DNA of 35,301 nucleotides from Rhodospirillales bacterium. Its GTDB lineage: Bacteria > Pseudomonadota > Alphaproteobacteria > Reyranellales > Reyranellaceae. The position numbers and the translations under genes are program-made. Below the pieces are notes generated by a model, which was not told the DNA's origin, made no database searches, and saw only the letters and a list, made by a program, of their open reading frames with translations. Shown here in pieces: positions 23,634 through 31,880 of this stretch (position 1 is its first letter; every line of letters starts with the position of its first letter). The stretch is taken from the NCBI GenBank assembly GCA_003153415.1, contig PLYQ01000117.1:1-35301 (forward strand), given 5' to 3'.

Positions 23634-24932
23634 TCAACGGGCCCATGGCACCTCCTGTGGATTGGCGCGTACCTTCGCCGCCCAATTCTCGGATTCCAGC
23701 CAGTCCCGCTGGCTGGTGCGCGTTCGCCGCAGATAATTGCCGATGGCGGTGATGTCGGAATCGTTCAGGACGTCTCGAAAGGGCGGCATCATCGGACCCG
23801 GCGCATCGCGTTCGCTGCCGACCCCGTCGAGCACGGCGCGCAGGAAATTGTACGGCCAGTCGTACCAAAGCGCCGAACTCAACGCCAACTCGGCACGCCC
23901 CGGCTCGACATTGTCATGGCACGAACCGCAGGCAGCGATATAGAGCCGCGCACCTCGTTCGCGTTCGAGGCCGCTCTGCTGTTTCGACGCAGCCAAGGCC
24001 TTGGCGACCGCAGCGTCGGCGCTGGGACGGGCCGGTCTGTCGAATTCGACAAAATACGTGGCGATGGCCTGGATATCGGAGTCGGGCAGCTTGGCGAGGC
24101 CCTGGACGACGGTGCCCATCGGGCCGGTCGCCCGGCCCTGCACGGTCGTACCGCCGCGCAGATAGGTGACATAGTCGTCCTTGGTCCATCGCGCAGGAGA
24201 CGGGCTGACGTCGAGCGGCCAGGCGATCCAACCTTCGATCAATTCACCGGCATAGGGATGACCCGCCTGTTCGGCGCCGAACACGTTGCGACGCGTATGA
24301 CAGGCACCGCAATGGGCAATGCCTTCGACAAGATACGCGCCGCGGTTCCATTCCGCGCTCTTGGCCGGGTTGGGCCGGAAAGGGCCCTTATCGAGAAACA
24401 GCATCTTCCAGCCGGCCTGCAGGGCGCGGACATCGAGCGGGAACGGCAGGGTACTAGGCGTCGGCGTCGCCTTAACCGCTGGCACGGTCATGAGATAGGC
24501 ATAGAGCGCCTTGATGTCGTCGTCGGTGAGCTTGGTGAAGTGGTCGAACGGGAACGCCGGAAACAAGTTGGCGCCGTCGCGCCGAACGCCCTCTCGCATC
24601 GCCCGCATGAAGGCTGCCTCCGACCAGCGGCCGATGCCGGTTTCAGGATCGGGCGTGATGTTGGTCGAAAATACATAGCCGTATGGCGTTATGACGGAAT
24701 AGCCGCCGGCAAAGCGTCGGGTTGGCGTCGTGGTGTGGCAGAAGGCGCAATCGCCAGCGCTCGCCAGAATCTCGCCCTTGGCGACCAGCTCGGGCGCGAA
24801 CGACGACGGTGCAGGCGGATCGATGGGCGCGATGGCCGGCCGCCACGCCAACGCCAGGAGAGCCACCACGCAAACCGCACCAACGCCGGTAAGGCCGAGA
24901 AGCAGCCGCTTGGACAACACCCGTCTCCACAT
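23634..24932 (-). CDS. Membrane-anchored three-heme cytochrome c (alcohol/gluconate dehydrogenase subunit type)
   Basis: Electron-transfer protein of 432 residues facing the periplasm. A signal or anchor helix spans about residues 8-30. Three heme c sites are seen: CAFCH (Cys62, Cys65, His66), CGACH (Cys208, Cys211, His212) and CGSCH (Cys335, Cys338, His339). Sequences such as GGYSVITPYGYVFSTNITPDPETGIG and WNRGAYLVEGIAHCGACHTRRN are typical of cytochrome subunits that serve alcohol, gluconate or molybdenum dehydrogenases. No dehydrogenase partner is next to it in this window; upstream are ABC transporter genes and downstream a small exported protein. It probably passes electrons from an unlinked periplasmic dehydrogenase to the quinol pool or an oxidase. 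Confidence 0.92.
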   Translation of the reverse strand: MWRRVLSKRLLLGLTGVGAVCVVALLALAWRPAIAPIDPPAPSSFAPELVAKGEILASAGDCAFCHTTTPTRRFAGGYSVITPYGYVFSTNITPDPETGIGRWSEAAFMRAMREGVRRDGANLFPAFPFDHFTKLTDDDIKALYAYLMTVPAVKATPTPSTLPFPLDVRALQAGWKMLFLDKGPFRPNPAKSAEWNRGAYLVEGIAHCGACHTRRNVFGAEQAGHPYAGELIEGWIAWPLDVSPSPARWTKDDYVTYLRGGTTVQGRATGPMGTVVQGLAKLPDSDIQAIATYFVEFDRPARPSADAAVAKALAASKQQSGLERERGARLYIAACGSCHDNVEPGRAELALSSALWYDWPYNFLRAVLDGVGSERDAPGPMMPPFRDVLNDSDITAIGNYLRRTRTSQRDWLESENWAAKVRANPQEVPWAR

Positions 24933-25000
24933 CGTCAGAAGGCGGCCCCACCGTAGCGACCGTCACGGGCCGCTGCATCATGAGATTGCGCGCGAACCCC

Positions 25001-25945
25001 TCACACGAAGTGACAGGCTGCCAGCGCACCGCCACCGACCGGCCGTAGCGCCGGCTTGTCCATTTTGCAGCGATCCTGCGCGATCGGGCAGCGCGAATGG
25101 AACGGGCAGCCGGTTGGCGGATCGAGCGCGCTCGGCAGCTCGCCCTGCAGCACCGTTCGCTGACGCGCCCGCGCGGCCCTGGGATTGGCAATCGGTGCGG
25201 CCGCCAGCAGCGCCTTGGTGTAGGGGTGCTGCGGGCTGCGCCAGATCTGGTCGCGGCCTCCGGCCTCGACGATGGTGCCAAGATACATCACCGCCACGCG
25301 GTCGGCGATATGCTCGACCACCGACAGATCATGGCTGATGAAGAGGTAGGAGACGCCGAACTGCGTCTTGAGGTCCTCCAGGAGGTTGATCACCTGGGCG
25401 CGAACCGACACGTCGAGCGCCGACACGGGCTCGTCGCAAATGATCAATTTGGGACTGAGCGCGAGAGCGCGGGCGATGCCGATCCTCTGGCGCTGGCCGC
25501 CGGAGAATTCGTGGGGATAGCGCTGCTTGGCGTCGGCGGGTAGGCCGACCCAGCGCAACAGCGTCTCGACCCGTTCGGCCGTGGCGTCGGGCTTCCAACC
25601 AGCGATCACCAACGGTTGGGCGATGCTGCGACCCACCGTCGATCGCGGATTGAGCGAGCCGTAGGGGTCCTGGAAGATCATCTGCACCTTGCGGCGCATG
25701 TTGATGAGCTCGGTGCGATTGAGCGGCGCAATATCGACACCGTCGACGATGATCTCGCCACCGGCGATCGGCACCAGCTTCATGATCGCCTTGCCGAGGG
25801 TAGACTTGCCGCAGCCCGATTCGCCCACCAGCCCCACGGTCTCGCCGACTGCGAGATCGAGGCTGACGCCGCTCACCGCGCGCACCACGCCGGCGGCGGT
25901 GTTGAAGCGCACATGCACGTCATGCAGAGAGAGCAGCCGCGCCAT
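25001..25945 (-). CDS. dppF: Dipeptide/oligopeptide-type ABC transporter ATPase (DppF/OppF-like)
   Basis: ATPase of a peptide/nickel/opine-class importer, 314 residues. ATG 25945 shares one base with the upstream TGA (TGATG), and the frame upstream of it is not coding. Walker A is GESGCGKST (41-49), the Q-loop is FQDPYGSLNPR (91-101), the signature is FSGGQRQR (147-154), Walker B is LIICDEPVSALD with Asp171/Glu172, and the switch is His205. The C-terminal oligopeptide-transporter extension includes GCPFHSRCPIAQDRC, with the cysteine pattern often tied to an iron-sulfur or metal site in this family. It is last of the five transporter genes. Confidence 0.94.
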   Translation of the reverse strand: MARLLSLHDVHVRFNTAAGVVRAVSGVSLDLAVGETVGLVGESGCGKSTLGKAIMKLVPIAGGEIIVDGVDIAPLNRTELINMRRKVQMIFQDPYGSLNPRSTVGRSIAQPLVIAGWKPDATAERVETLLRWVGLPADAKQRYPHEFSGGQRQRIGIARALALSPKLIICDEPVSALDVSVRAQVINLLEDLKTQFGVSYLFISHDLSVVEHIADRVAVMYLGTIVEAGGRDQIWRSPQHPYTKALLAAAPIANPRAARARQRTVLQGELPSALDPPTGCPFHSRCPIAQDRCKMDKPALRPVGGGALAACHFV

Positions 25946-26940
25946 CACGCCCCGTCCTTTGGCGCGAAATCCTTCTCGGCGGCAAAGCAGGCGACCAGCC
26001 GGCCTGGCGTGGGCCGGCTGAGTTCCGGCCGCTCCCGGCGGCAGCGCTCCATCACTCTGGGGCAGCGCGGTGCGAAGGCGCAGCCAGCGGGCAAGGCATT
26101 GAGCGGCGGCACCATGCCAGGAATGTCGGCCAGCCGGGCAGCGCGGGCAGCCCCCGGGGTGGGCGTCGCGCCGATCAGGCCGGCGGTGTAGGGATGCAGC
26201 GGCGCGTCGAACAGATCGTCGACGCTGGCTTCCTCGACCTTGCGGCCGGCATACATTACCACCACGCGATCGGCGGTCTCGGCTACCACGCCGAGATCGT
26301 GGGTGATGAAGATCATCGCCATGCCGGCGTCGGTCTGCAGCTTTTTCAGGAGCGCCAGCACCTGCGCCTGCACCGTGACGTCGAGCGCCGTGGTCGGTTC
26401 GTCGGCGATCAGCACCGAAGGGCTGCAGGCGATTGCCATGGCGATCATGACGCGCTGGCACATGCCGCCCGAGAGCTGGTGCGGATAGGCGTCGAGCCGG
26501 CGGCCGGCGTCGGGCATGCCGACCAGCTCCAGCAACTCGCGCGCCCGCTCACGCGCCGCGGCGCGACCCAAGTCGGTGTGGGTTCGCAACACCTCGACGA
26601 TCTGCTTCTCGACTGTGGCCACCGGATTGAGTGAGCTCATCGGGTCCTGGAAGATCATGCCGATCTCCTGGCCGCGGATGTCGAGCATGGCTTCTTCGGT
26701 CAACGTCACGATGTCCCGACCATTGAGCTTGACCTCGCCACCCACCAGGCGAGCCGGCGGGTCGGGAAGCAGGCGCATGATCGACAGCGCCGATAAAGAC
26801 TTGCCGCAGCCCGATTCGCCCACCAGCGCCACCGTCTCGCCGGCGCCGACCGAAAGACTGAGGCCATCGACCGCCTTCATCTCGCCGCGGCGGGTGAAAA
26901 GCGTGGTGCTAAGTCCGCGCACCTCGAGGGGCAGCGCCAT
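25945..26940 (-). CDS. dppD: Dipeptide/oligopeptide-type ABC transporter ATPase (DppD/OppD-like)
   Basis: Partner ATPase of 331 residues. Walker A is GESGCGKS (41-48), the Q-loop is [10 protein letters not shown] (97-106), the signature reads LSGGMCQR (156-163) with Cys161 where Arg is almost universal in DppD/OppD, Walker B is [12 protein letters not shown] with Asp180/Glu181, and THDLG carries the switch His. The C-terminal extension has [20 protein letters not shown], the usual family tail. It begins 2 nt after the permease stop and overlaps the next ATPase gene by one base. The complete catalytic set suggests it is active despite the odd signature residue. Confidence 0.94.
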   Translation of the reverse strand: MALPLEVRGLSTTLFTRRGEMKAVDGLSLSVGAGETVALVGESGCGKSLSALSIMRLLPDPPARLVGGEVKLNGRDIVTLTEEAMLDIRGQEIGMIFQDPMSSLNPVATVEKQIVEVLRTHTDLGRAAARERARELLELVGMPDAGRRLDAYPHQLSGGMCQRVMIAMAIACSPSVLIADEPTTALDVTVQAQVLALLKKLQTDAGMAMIFITHDLGVVAETADRVVVMYAGRKVEEASVDDLFDAPLHPYTAGLIGATPTPGAARAARLADIPGMVPPLNALPAGCAFAPRCPRVMERCRRERPELSRPTPGRLVACFAAEKDFAPKDGA

Positions 26941-26942
26941 TC

Positions 26943-27782
26943 TCAGCGGTCCCTGAGCTTGGGGTTCAAAGCGTCGTTCAGCCCGTCGCCGATCAGGTTG
27001 AGGCAGAGCACGGTGATCATGATGGCCACGCCCGGAATGGCGCTGATGTACCAGGAACTGCGGATGAGCTGCCGGCCGTCGCCGACCAGCCGGCCCCAGC
27101 TCGCGACGTTGGGATCGCCCAGCCCGAGGAAGGATACGGCCGACTCGAACAGGATGGCGCCCGCGACCACCAGAGAGCTCAGCACGATCACCGGTGGCAG
27201 GGCATTGGGCAGGATCTCGGCCACGATGATCTTGAGATCGCCCATGCCCATGCTGCGGCAGGCTTGGACGAACTCGCGGTCCCGTAGCGCTAAAAACTCG
27301 GCGCGGGTCATGCGCGCGATCGACGTCCAGCTCACGATCCCGATGGCGATTACGATATTGGACAGCGTCGAGCCCAGAATGACCACGATGGTGAGCACGA
27401 AGATCAGGTTGGGGATGGTCTGGAACAACTCGGCCGCGCGCATCAGCCCTTCGTCGATCCAGCCGCCGAAATAGCCGGCGGTCGCGCCGACGCTGACGCC
27501 GATCACTGTGGCGACGGCCGAGGCGAACAGGCCGATCAGCAGGGTGGCGCGCGCGCCATGCACGATCATGGCGAGCATGTCGCGGCCGAGCGAATCGGTG
27601 CCGAGCGGGAAGGCAGGATCCTCGCCCGGCCACAGTTCGGGGGCGCCGACAATGCGCAGCGGATCGATCGGGAAGAACAGCGGCGCCAGCAGGGCGGCGA
27701 GCGCTACGACTAGGATCAGCAGGGCGCCGACCAGGGCACCACGGTTGCGGGCAAAGCGGCCGACAATGGCAAAGCGCTCCAT
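26943..27782 (-). CDS. dppC: Dipeptide/oligopeptide-type ABC transporter permease (DppC-like)
   Basis: Inner-membrane permease of 279 residues from ATG 27782, which overlaps the preceding TGA (TGATG). A longer frame from 27812 would enter the upstream gene by ten more codons and is less likely. It has the N-terminal OppC-type segment with a first helix at about 17-37, then LGTDSLGRDMLAMIVHGARATL, typical of DppC. The cytoplasmic coupling segment is REFVQACRSMGMGDLKIIVAEILPN. The C-terminal NLIGDGLNDALNPKLR is the classic DppC ending. It pairs with the upstream DppB-like protein. Confidence 0.94.
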   Translation of the reverse strand: MERFAIVGRFARNRGALVGALLILVVALAALLAPLFFPIDPLRIVGAPELWPGEDPAFPLGTDSLGRDMLAMIVHGARATLLIGLFASAVATVIGVSVGATAGYFGGWIDEGLMRAAELFQTIPNLIFVLTIVVILGSTLSNIVIAIGIVSWTSIARMTRAEFLALRDREFVQACRSMGMGDLKIIVAEILPNALPPVIVLSSLVVAGAILFESAVSFLGLGDPNVASWGRLVGDGRQLIRSSWYISAIPGVAIMITVLCLNLIGDGLNDALNPKLRDR

Positions 27783-28789
27783 CAGCGGATTTCGATGCGC
27801 GGGTCGAGCCACATATAGACGAGATCGACCGCGATATTGGCGCAGATCACCACCAGGGTGCCCAGCACCATGATGCCGAGCACCACCGGGTAGTTGCGCG
27901 ACGACACCGAATCGAACAGAAGCGAGCCCACGCCCGGCCAGCTGAACACGCTTTCGATCACCACGCTGCCGGCCAGCACGGTGCCCATCTGGACGCCCAG
28001 GATGGTGACCACCGGTAGGAGCGCGTTGCGCAGCACATGGCTCAACGTGACCTTGTTGCGACTAAGCCCCTTGGCCCGCGCCGTGCGCACGAAATCGAGC
28101 TGCGATACTTCCAGCATCGAGGAGCGCAGCACGCGCGCATAGATCGCGGCGTAGAACAGGCCGAGCGCCAGGGTCGGCAGCAGGAGATGGGCCAGAATAT
28201 CGAGAACGCTCGCCACGCCACCACCCGCGCCGCCGATGGTCATCATGCCGCCGACGGGCAGCCAGCCGAGCTTCACCGCGAACAGCACGATCATCATGAT
28301 GCCGAGCCAGAAACTGGGGGCAGCGAAGAAGAACATCGCGGCCACCGACACCAGTGTGTCCCAGAAAGTGCGGACTTTCACCGAGGCCACGACACCCGCC
28401 GCCACGCCGACGGCAAGCGCCAGCGCGATGCTGGAGATCATGAGCAGCAGCGTGGCCGGCAGGTTGATGGTGATGGCCTCGATCACCGGCATGTTCTGGC
28501 GGTAGGAGAAGCCGAAGTCGAAATGCAGCAGCGCCCAGATGTACTTCAGCAGCTGCAGCCATATCGGATCCGCGAGGCCGTAGGCTTTGCGCAGGAGCTC
28601 GACCGTCGCCGGGTCGCTCACCTGGTTCTCGGCCGTCATCAGCTCGAGAAAGCTGCCCGGTGCCAGGTGGATCAGGATGAAATTGATCACCACCACGCCC
28701 AGCATCAGCGGCACGGCCTGGAACAGTCTCCTGCGCAGCAGTCGAAGCGCCGCGACGCGCCGCGACGACGACGCTATGACGCCAGCCAT
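27782..28789 (-). CDS. dppB: Dipeptide/oligopeptide-type ABC transporter permease (DppB-like)
   Basis: Inner-membrane permease of 335 residues. The N-terminal helix (about 24-46) with VVVINFILIHLAPGSF, the coupling segment DFVRTARAKGLSRNKVTLSHVLRNALLPVV, and the conserved SVVIESVFSWPGVGSLLFDSV are DppB hallmarks. A Gly-rich insert, GGMMTIGGAGGGVAS, sits in a periplasmic loop. The start at 28789 overlaps the end of the binding-protein gene by 16 bases, a longer overlap than elsewhere in the operon; the N-terminal 20 residues are basic and could be partly artefactual. Confidence 0.93.
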   Translation of the reverse strand: MAGVIASSSRRVAALRLLRRRLFQAVPLMLGVVVINFILIHLAPGSFLELMTAENQVSDPATVELLRKAYGLADPIWLQLLKYIWALLHFDFGFSYRQNMPVIEAITINLPATLLLMISSIALALAVGVAAGVVASVKVRTFWDTLVSVAAMFFFAAPSFWLGIMMIVLFAVKLGWLPVGGMMTIGGAGGGVASVLDILAHLLLPTLALGLFYAAIYARVLRSSMLEVSQLDFVRTARAKGLSRNKVTLSHVLRNALLPVVTILGVQMGTVLAGSVVIESVFSWPGVGSLLFDSVSSRNYPVVLGIMVLGTLVVICANIAVDLVYMWLDPRIEIR

Positions 28790-30378
28790 ATGTCGTACCA
28801 GGTCGAGGCCAGGTAGTTGGGATCGTTGGAGTGGTTCTGTACCTTGATGCTGGCCACGGTAATGGATTCGATCTCGACCAACGGCAGGTTGGACGCTTCG
28901 CGGGTCGTGATCTTCTGGAATTCGACCACCAGCGTCTTGCGCTTGGTGGCGTCGGTCTCGACCTTGATCTTCTCGACCAGCACGTCGACCTCGTCAGTAT
29001 GGAAACCCGAGGCGTTGCGGAAGGGCACGCCCTTCTTGATGCCATCGCTGGTGTAGTATTGTGTCGTCGCCGGCACCGGCTCGGATGGGTTCGCCTGGTT
29101 GGAGATCGCCAGGTCGAAATCGTAGTCGGTGTAGATGCGCTTGATCGAGCTCGGCCGGTCAGGGACCGTGAGGTTGACGACGATGCCAACATCCTCGAGC
29201 CCCTGCTTGACGATGGCGCCGATCTTGCCGTTCTCGGTGAACCAACCGGCCGCCAGCAGGTTGACCGTGAAGCGCTTGCCGTCGGGCTTCTTTGGATATC
29301 CTGCTGTGTCGAGTAGCGCCGCGGCCTTCTTGGGATCGAACTCGGTCTTGTAGGTGTCGGCCGTGTAGAACTCTTTGTTCGGCGAAAAGATAGGGCTCGT
29401 GCCGGGCCGGGCGTAGCCGTAGTAGATCGTCCTGGCGATCAGGCTGCGGTCGACGGCATGGAACATCGCCTGGCGCACCTCGCGCTTGGCGAAGATCGGG
29501 TTGCGCGTGTTGCACTCGAACGAGGTCGACCACACGCTTTCCTCGTAGCCCTTGGGCGTGGCGACGAACTTGCCGGTGCCGGTCAGCCGCTTGATGTCGG
29601 GCGGCGCCACGGGATTGAACACGCCGATATGGATGTCGCCCGCCTCGAAGGCGGCGGCGCGGCCGGCGGGATCGCGCACGTAGCGGATGATCATGCGATC
29701 CATGTAGGGGAAACCCGGCCGCCAATAGGCGTCGTTCTTGACGTACTCGAAGTGGCTGCCGCGCACCCATTCCTTGAACTTCCACGGGCCGGTGGCGATC
29801 GGCGCGTTGTTGGCCGCGTTGGTGACGGGATCGGAGCCGGCATAGACGTGCTTGGGTACGATGTAGTTCACGCCACCGCACAGCAGCGAGGAGAAAAAGA
29901 ATTCCGGCACCGGCTTGCTGAACTTGACGATGACGGTGTCGCTGTCGGGCGATTCGCCGCCGACATAGTCGGTCATCGCCGCGGCAGCGGCGTACTTCTT
30001 CCAGATCTCGTCAATCGAATAGATGACGTCGTCGACAGTCATGTCCTTGCCGTCGTGGAACTTCACACCCTTACGGATCTTGATGGCGTAGGCCTTGAAG
30101 TCCGCTGCGGGCTTCCACGCTTCGGCCAGCTCGCCCTCGAAGGCGCCCTCCATGCTGCGCCGGCCCAGCCGTTCGAACAGCTTGGACGAGGAGAAGGTCG
30201 GGCTCGAGCCGCCGCCCGCCGGCACGTAACAGGCCTGCGGCTCGCCGCCACCCCAGGTCGCGACCAACGTGCCGCCACGCTTGGGTTCGCCTTGGGCGAA
30301 CGAAGATGCAGTCTTGCCGATCAAGCCGGTCGCCAAGGCGCCAGCGCCGAATACGCGACGGGAAACAGTGTTCGCCAT
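28774..30378 (-). CDS. Exported peptide-type ABC substrate-binding protein (SBP family 5), Tat-like signal
   Basis: Periplasmic binding protein of the Dpp-type importer, 534 residues. ATG 30378 is preceded by GGAGGGGCTC; the longer open frame upstream covers non-coding DNA and the neighbouring gene. The N-terminus has a twin-arginine-like SRRVFGAGALATGLIG signal with cleavage near residue 29. The mature protein shows the family 5 pattern: RGGTLVATWGGGEPQACYVP, KIRKGVKFHDGKDMTVDDVIYSID and NNAPIATGPWKFKEW. The family binds peptides, opines, nickel, glutathione or small amides, so the ligand is open. A short interlocking palindrome 22 nt upstream may be an operator. Confidence 0.93.
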   Translation of the reverse strand: MANTVSRRVFGAGALATGLIGKTASSFAQGEPKRGGTLVATWGGGEPQACYVPAGGGSSPTFSSSKLFERLGRRSMEGAFEGELAEAWKPAADFKAYAIKIRKGVKFHDGKDMTVDDVIYSIDEIWKKYAAAAAMTDYVGGESPDSDTVIVKFSKPVPEFFFSSLLCGGVNYIVPKHVYAGSDPVTNAANNAPIATGPWKFKEWVRGSHFEYVKNDAYWRPGFPYMDRMIIRYVRDPAGRAAAFEAGDIHIGVFNPVAPPDIKRLTGTGKFVATPKGYEESVWSTSFECNTRNPIFAKREVRQAMFHAVDRSLIARTIYYGYARPGTSPIFSPNKEFYTADTYKTEFDPKKAAALLDTAGYPKKPDGKRFTVNLLAAGWFTENGKIGAIVKQGLEDVGIVVNLTVPDRPSSIKRIYTDYDFDLAISNQANPSEPVPATTQYYTSDGIKKGVPFRNASGFHTDEVDVLVEKIKVETDATKRKTLVVEFQKITTREASNLPLVEIESITVASIKVQNHSNDPNYLASTWYDIWLAS

Positions 30379-30428
30379 GAGCCCCTCCGTTACCGTCCTG
30401 TTTGAAGCAAACTTCGTACCGTGTGCGA
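30379..30428 (-). promoter_or_regulatory. Gap before the Dpp operon with interlocking palindrome
   Basis: The 50-bp space between the thioesterase stop and the binding-protein ATG contains GTTTG AAG CAAAC (30400-30412) overlapping GAAG CAAA CTTC (30404-30415). This AT-richer element could be an operator or a weak internal promoter site allowing separate control of the transporter. The ribosome site GGAGGGG (about 30382-30388) is also in this gap. Confidence 0.35.
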
Positions 30429-30869
30429 TCAGCCCGTCAGCGTCGAATAGGTCGCGCGCCCGACGGCCAGCAGCACCTTCTGCTCGTTGAACACGTCGAC
30501 ATCCACGACGCCCACGCTCCTGCCGGCGCGGCGGACCTGCGCCGTTGTGATCAGCTTGGTCTTGATTGCGGGGCGCAGGTAGTCGACTCGGAAATTGATG
30601 GTCGGCAGGCCGCGACGCAGCGTCATGATCAACGCGTAGTCGCCGACCGTGTCGATGATCGCCGCGATCGGCCCGCCATGCCACTGGCCGGTGCCGCGGC
30701 CGCGCTCGAACTCAGGCTTCATCTCGCAGGTCATGGTGACCCGCTCGTTGGCCGGGTCGACCTCGGTGACCTTGAGCCCGAGGAAGGCGATGAACGGCGA
30801 GAAGTCGAGCATCGCCTGGAGCTGCGCGCTGTTGAGAGGCTGGGGCGCCTCGGCCTTGTCCACGCTCAT
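30429..30869 (-). CDS. Hotdog-fold acyl-CoA thioesterase (PaaI-like)
   Basis: Cytoplasmic thioesterase of 146 residues, the usual length of PaaI/YbgC-related hotdog enzymes. ATG 30869 overlaps the upstream stop (ATGA). The core helix motif is WHGGPIAAIIDTVGDYAL (63-80), with His64-Gly65-Gly66 and the probable catalytic Asp73; the beta strands INFRVDYLRPAIKTKLITTAQVRRAGRSVGVVDVDVF fit the fold. It probably hydrolyses a CoA ester made by the ligase two genes upstream or releases CoA from dead-end products. The acyl group is unknown. Confidence 0.88.
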   Translation of the reverse strand: MSVDKAEAPQPLNSAQLQAMLDFSPFIAFLGLKVTEVDPANERVTMTCEMKPEFERGRGTGQWHGGPIAAIIDTVGDYALIMTLRRGLPTINFRVDYLRPAIKTKLITTAQVRRAGRSVGVVDVDVFNEQKVLLAVGRATYSTLTG

Positions 30870-31879
30870 GGCGCCACCACGATCTTGCCGAACACTTCGC
30901 GGTCCTCGATGACGCGCAGCGCCTCGCGCGCGTCGGCGAGCTTGTAGACCTTGTCGACCAGGACCTTGAGCTTGCCCTGCTGCACCAGGTCGAGCAGCGT
31001 GATGATGTCGGAGCGCGCCCAGCCGTTGGAACCCAGCACCTTTAGCTCGAAGGTCCAGATGAAGCGGATATCCTCCTTGGGATCGAAGCCCGCCGTGGCG
31101 CCGCAGGTCAGCAGCCGGCCGCCGACCTTCAGCACCTTCATCGATTTCACCCAGGTGTCGCCGCCGGTGTAGTTCACCACCACGTCGACGCCGCGGTCGG
31201 TACCGCCGCCGCGCCGCGTCGGTTTGCCGTAGAGCTTGAACGTCTCCTCCATGAAGTCGTTCTTGACGTAGTTGATCGTCTTGTCGGCGCCGAGTTCCAT
31301 GAGACGCTGGGCCTTGGCGTCGGTGCCGGCGCAGGCGATCACTTCGGCGCCGGCGAGCTTGGCGAGCTGCAGGCAGCACACGCCGACGCCGCCCGAGGCA
31401 CCCAGGATCAGCACCTTCTCGCCTTTGCCGACATAGCCGTTGGTCCGCATCATGCGGATCGCCGTGCCGTAGGCGACAGGAAGGGCGGCGGCATTCGAGA
31501 AGCTGACGCCGTCGGGGATCTTGATCAGCTGGTGGGCGCGCGCCTTGCAGAGTTCGGCCAGGCCGCCGTGCACCGTTTCGCCCATCAGGCCGCCCTCGAC
31601 TCGGTTGATCGGATCGACCAGCACGCGATCGCCCTTCTTCCAGCCGGTGACGCCGGACCCGACTTCGGCGATCTCGCCCGCCACGTCGAGACCCATGATT
31701 GCCGGCATCGGCACCTTGATGCCGGGCATGCCGCGGCGGGTAAAGACGTCGTGGTAGTTCAGCGACGAGGCCTTGACCGCCACGATCACGTCGCCCTCGC
31801 CGGGCTTGGGATCGGGGAAGTTGGTCTCGAAGGCAAGGCGGTCCGGCCCGCCATGTTCGCGGACGACGGCGGCTTTCAT
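30866..31879 (-). CDS. Zinc-independent quinone-oxidoreductase-like MDR protein
   Basis: NAD(P)H-dependent oxidoreductase of the medium-chain family, 337 residues. It has the GroES-like N-terminal half with SSLNYHDVFTRRG (38-50), where Asn stands at the place of the catalytic zinc Cys, and no four-Cys structural zinc site; both point to the quinone oxidoreductase/enoyl reductase branch. The nucleotide motif is GASGGVG (160-166). It lies 1 nt from the acyl-CoA ligase gene and overlaps the thioesterase gene by four bases, so it may reduce an enoyl intermediate in the same route. The substrate is inferred only from context. Confidence 0.9.
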   Translation of the reverse strand: MKAAVVREHGGPDRLAFETNFPDPKPGEGDVIVAVKASSLNYHDVFTRRGMPGIKVPMPAIMGLDVAGEIAEVGSGVTGWKKGDRVLVDPINRVEGGLMGETVHGGLAELCKARAHQLIKIPDGVSFSNAAALPVAYGTAIRMMRTNGYVGKGEKVLILGASGGVGVCCLQLAKLAGAEVIACAGTDAKAQRLMELGADKTINYVKNDFMEETFKLYGKPTRRGGGTDRGVDVVVNYTGGDTWVKSMKVLKVGGRLLTCGATAGFDPKEDIRFIWTFELKVLGSNGWARSDIITLLDLVQQGKLKVLVDKVYKLADAREALRVIEDREVFGKIVVAP

Positions 31880-31880
31880 T

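Noticed and set aside
30379-30684. Longer N-terminus for the Dpp-type binding protein
   Set aside because: It overlaps the thioesterase gene and lacks coding character; ATG 30378 begins a Tat-like signal preceded by GGAGGGG.
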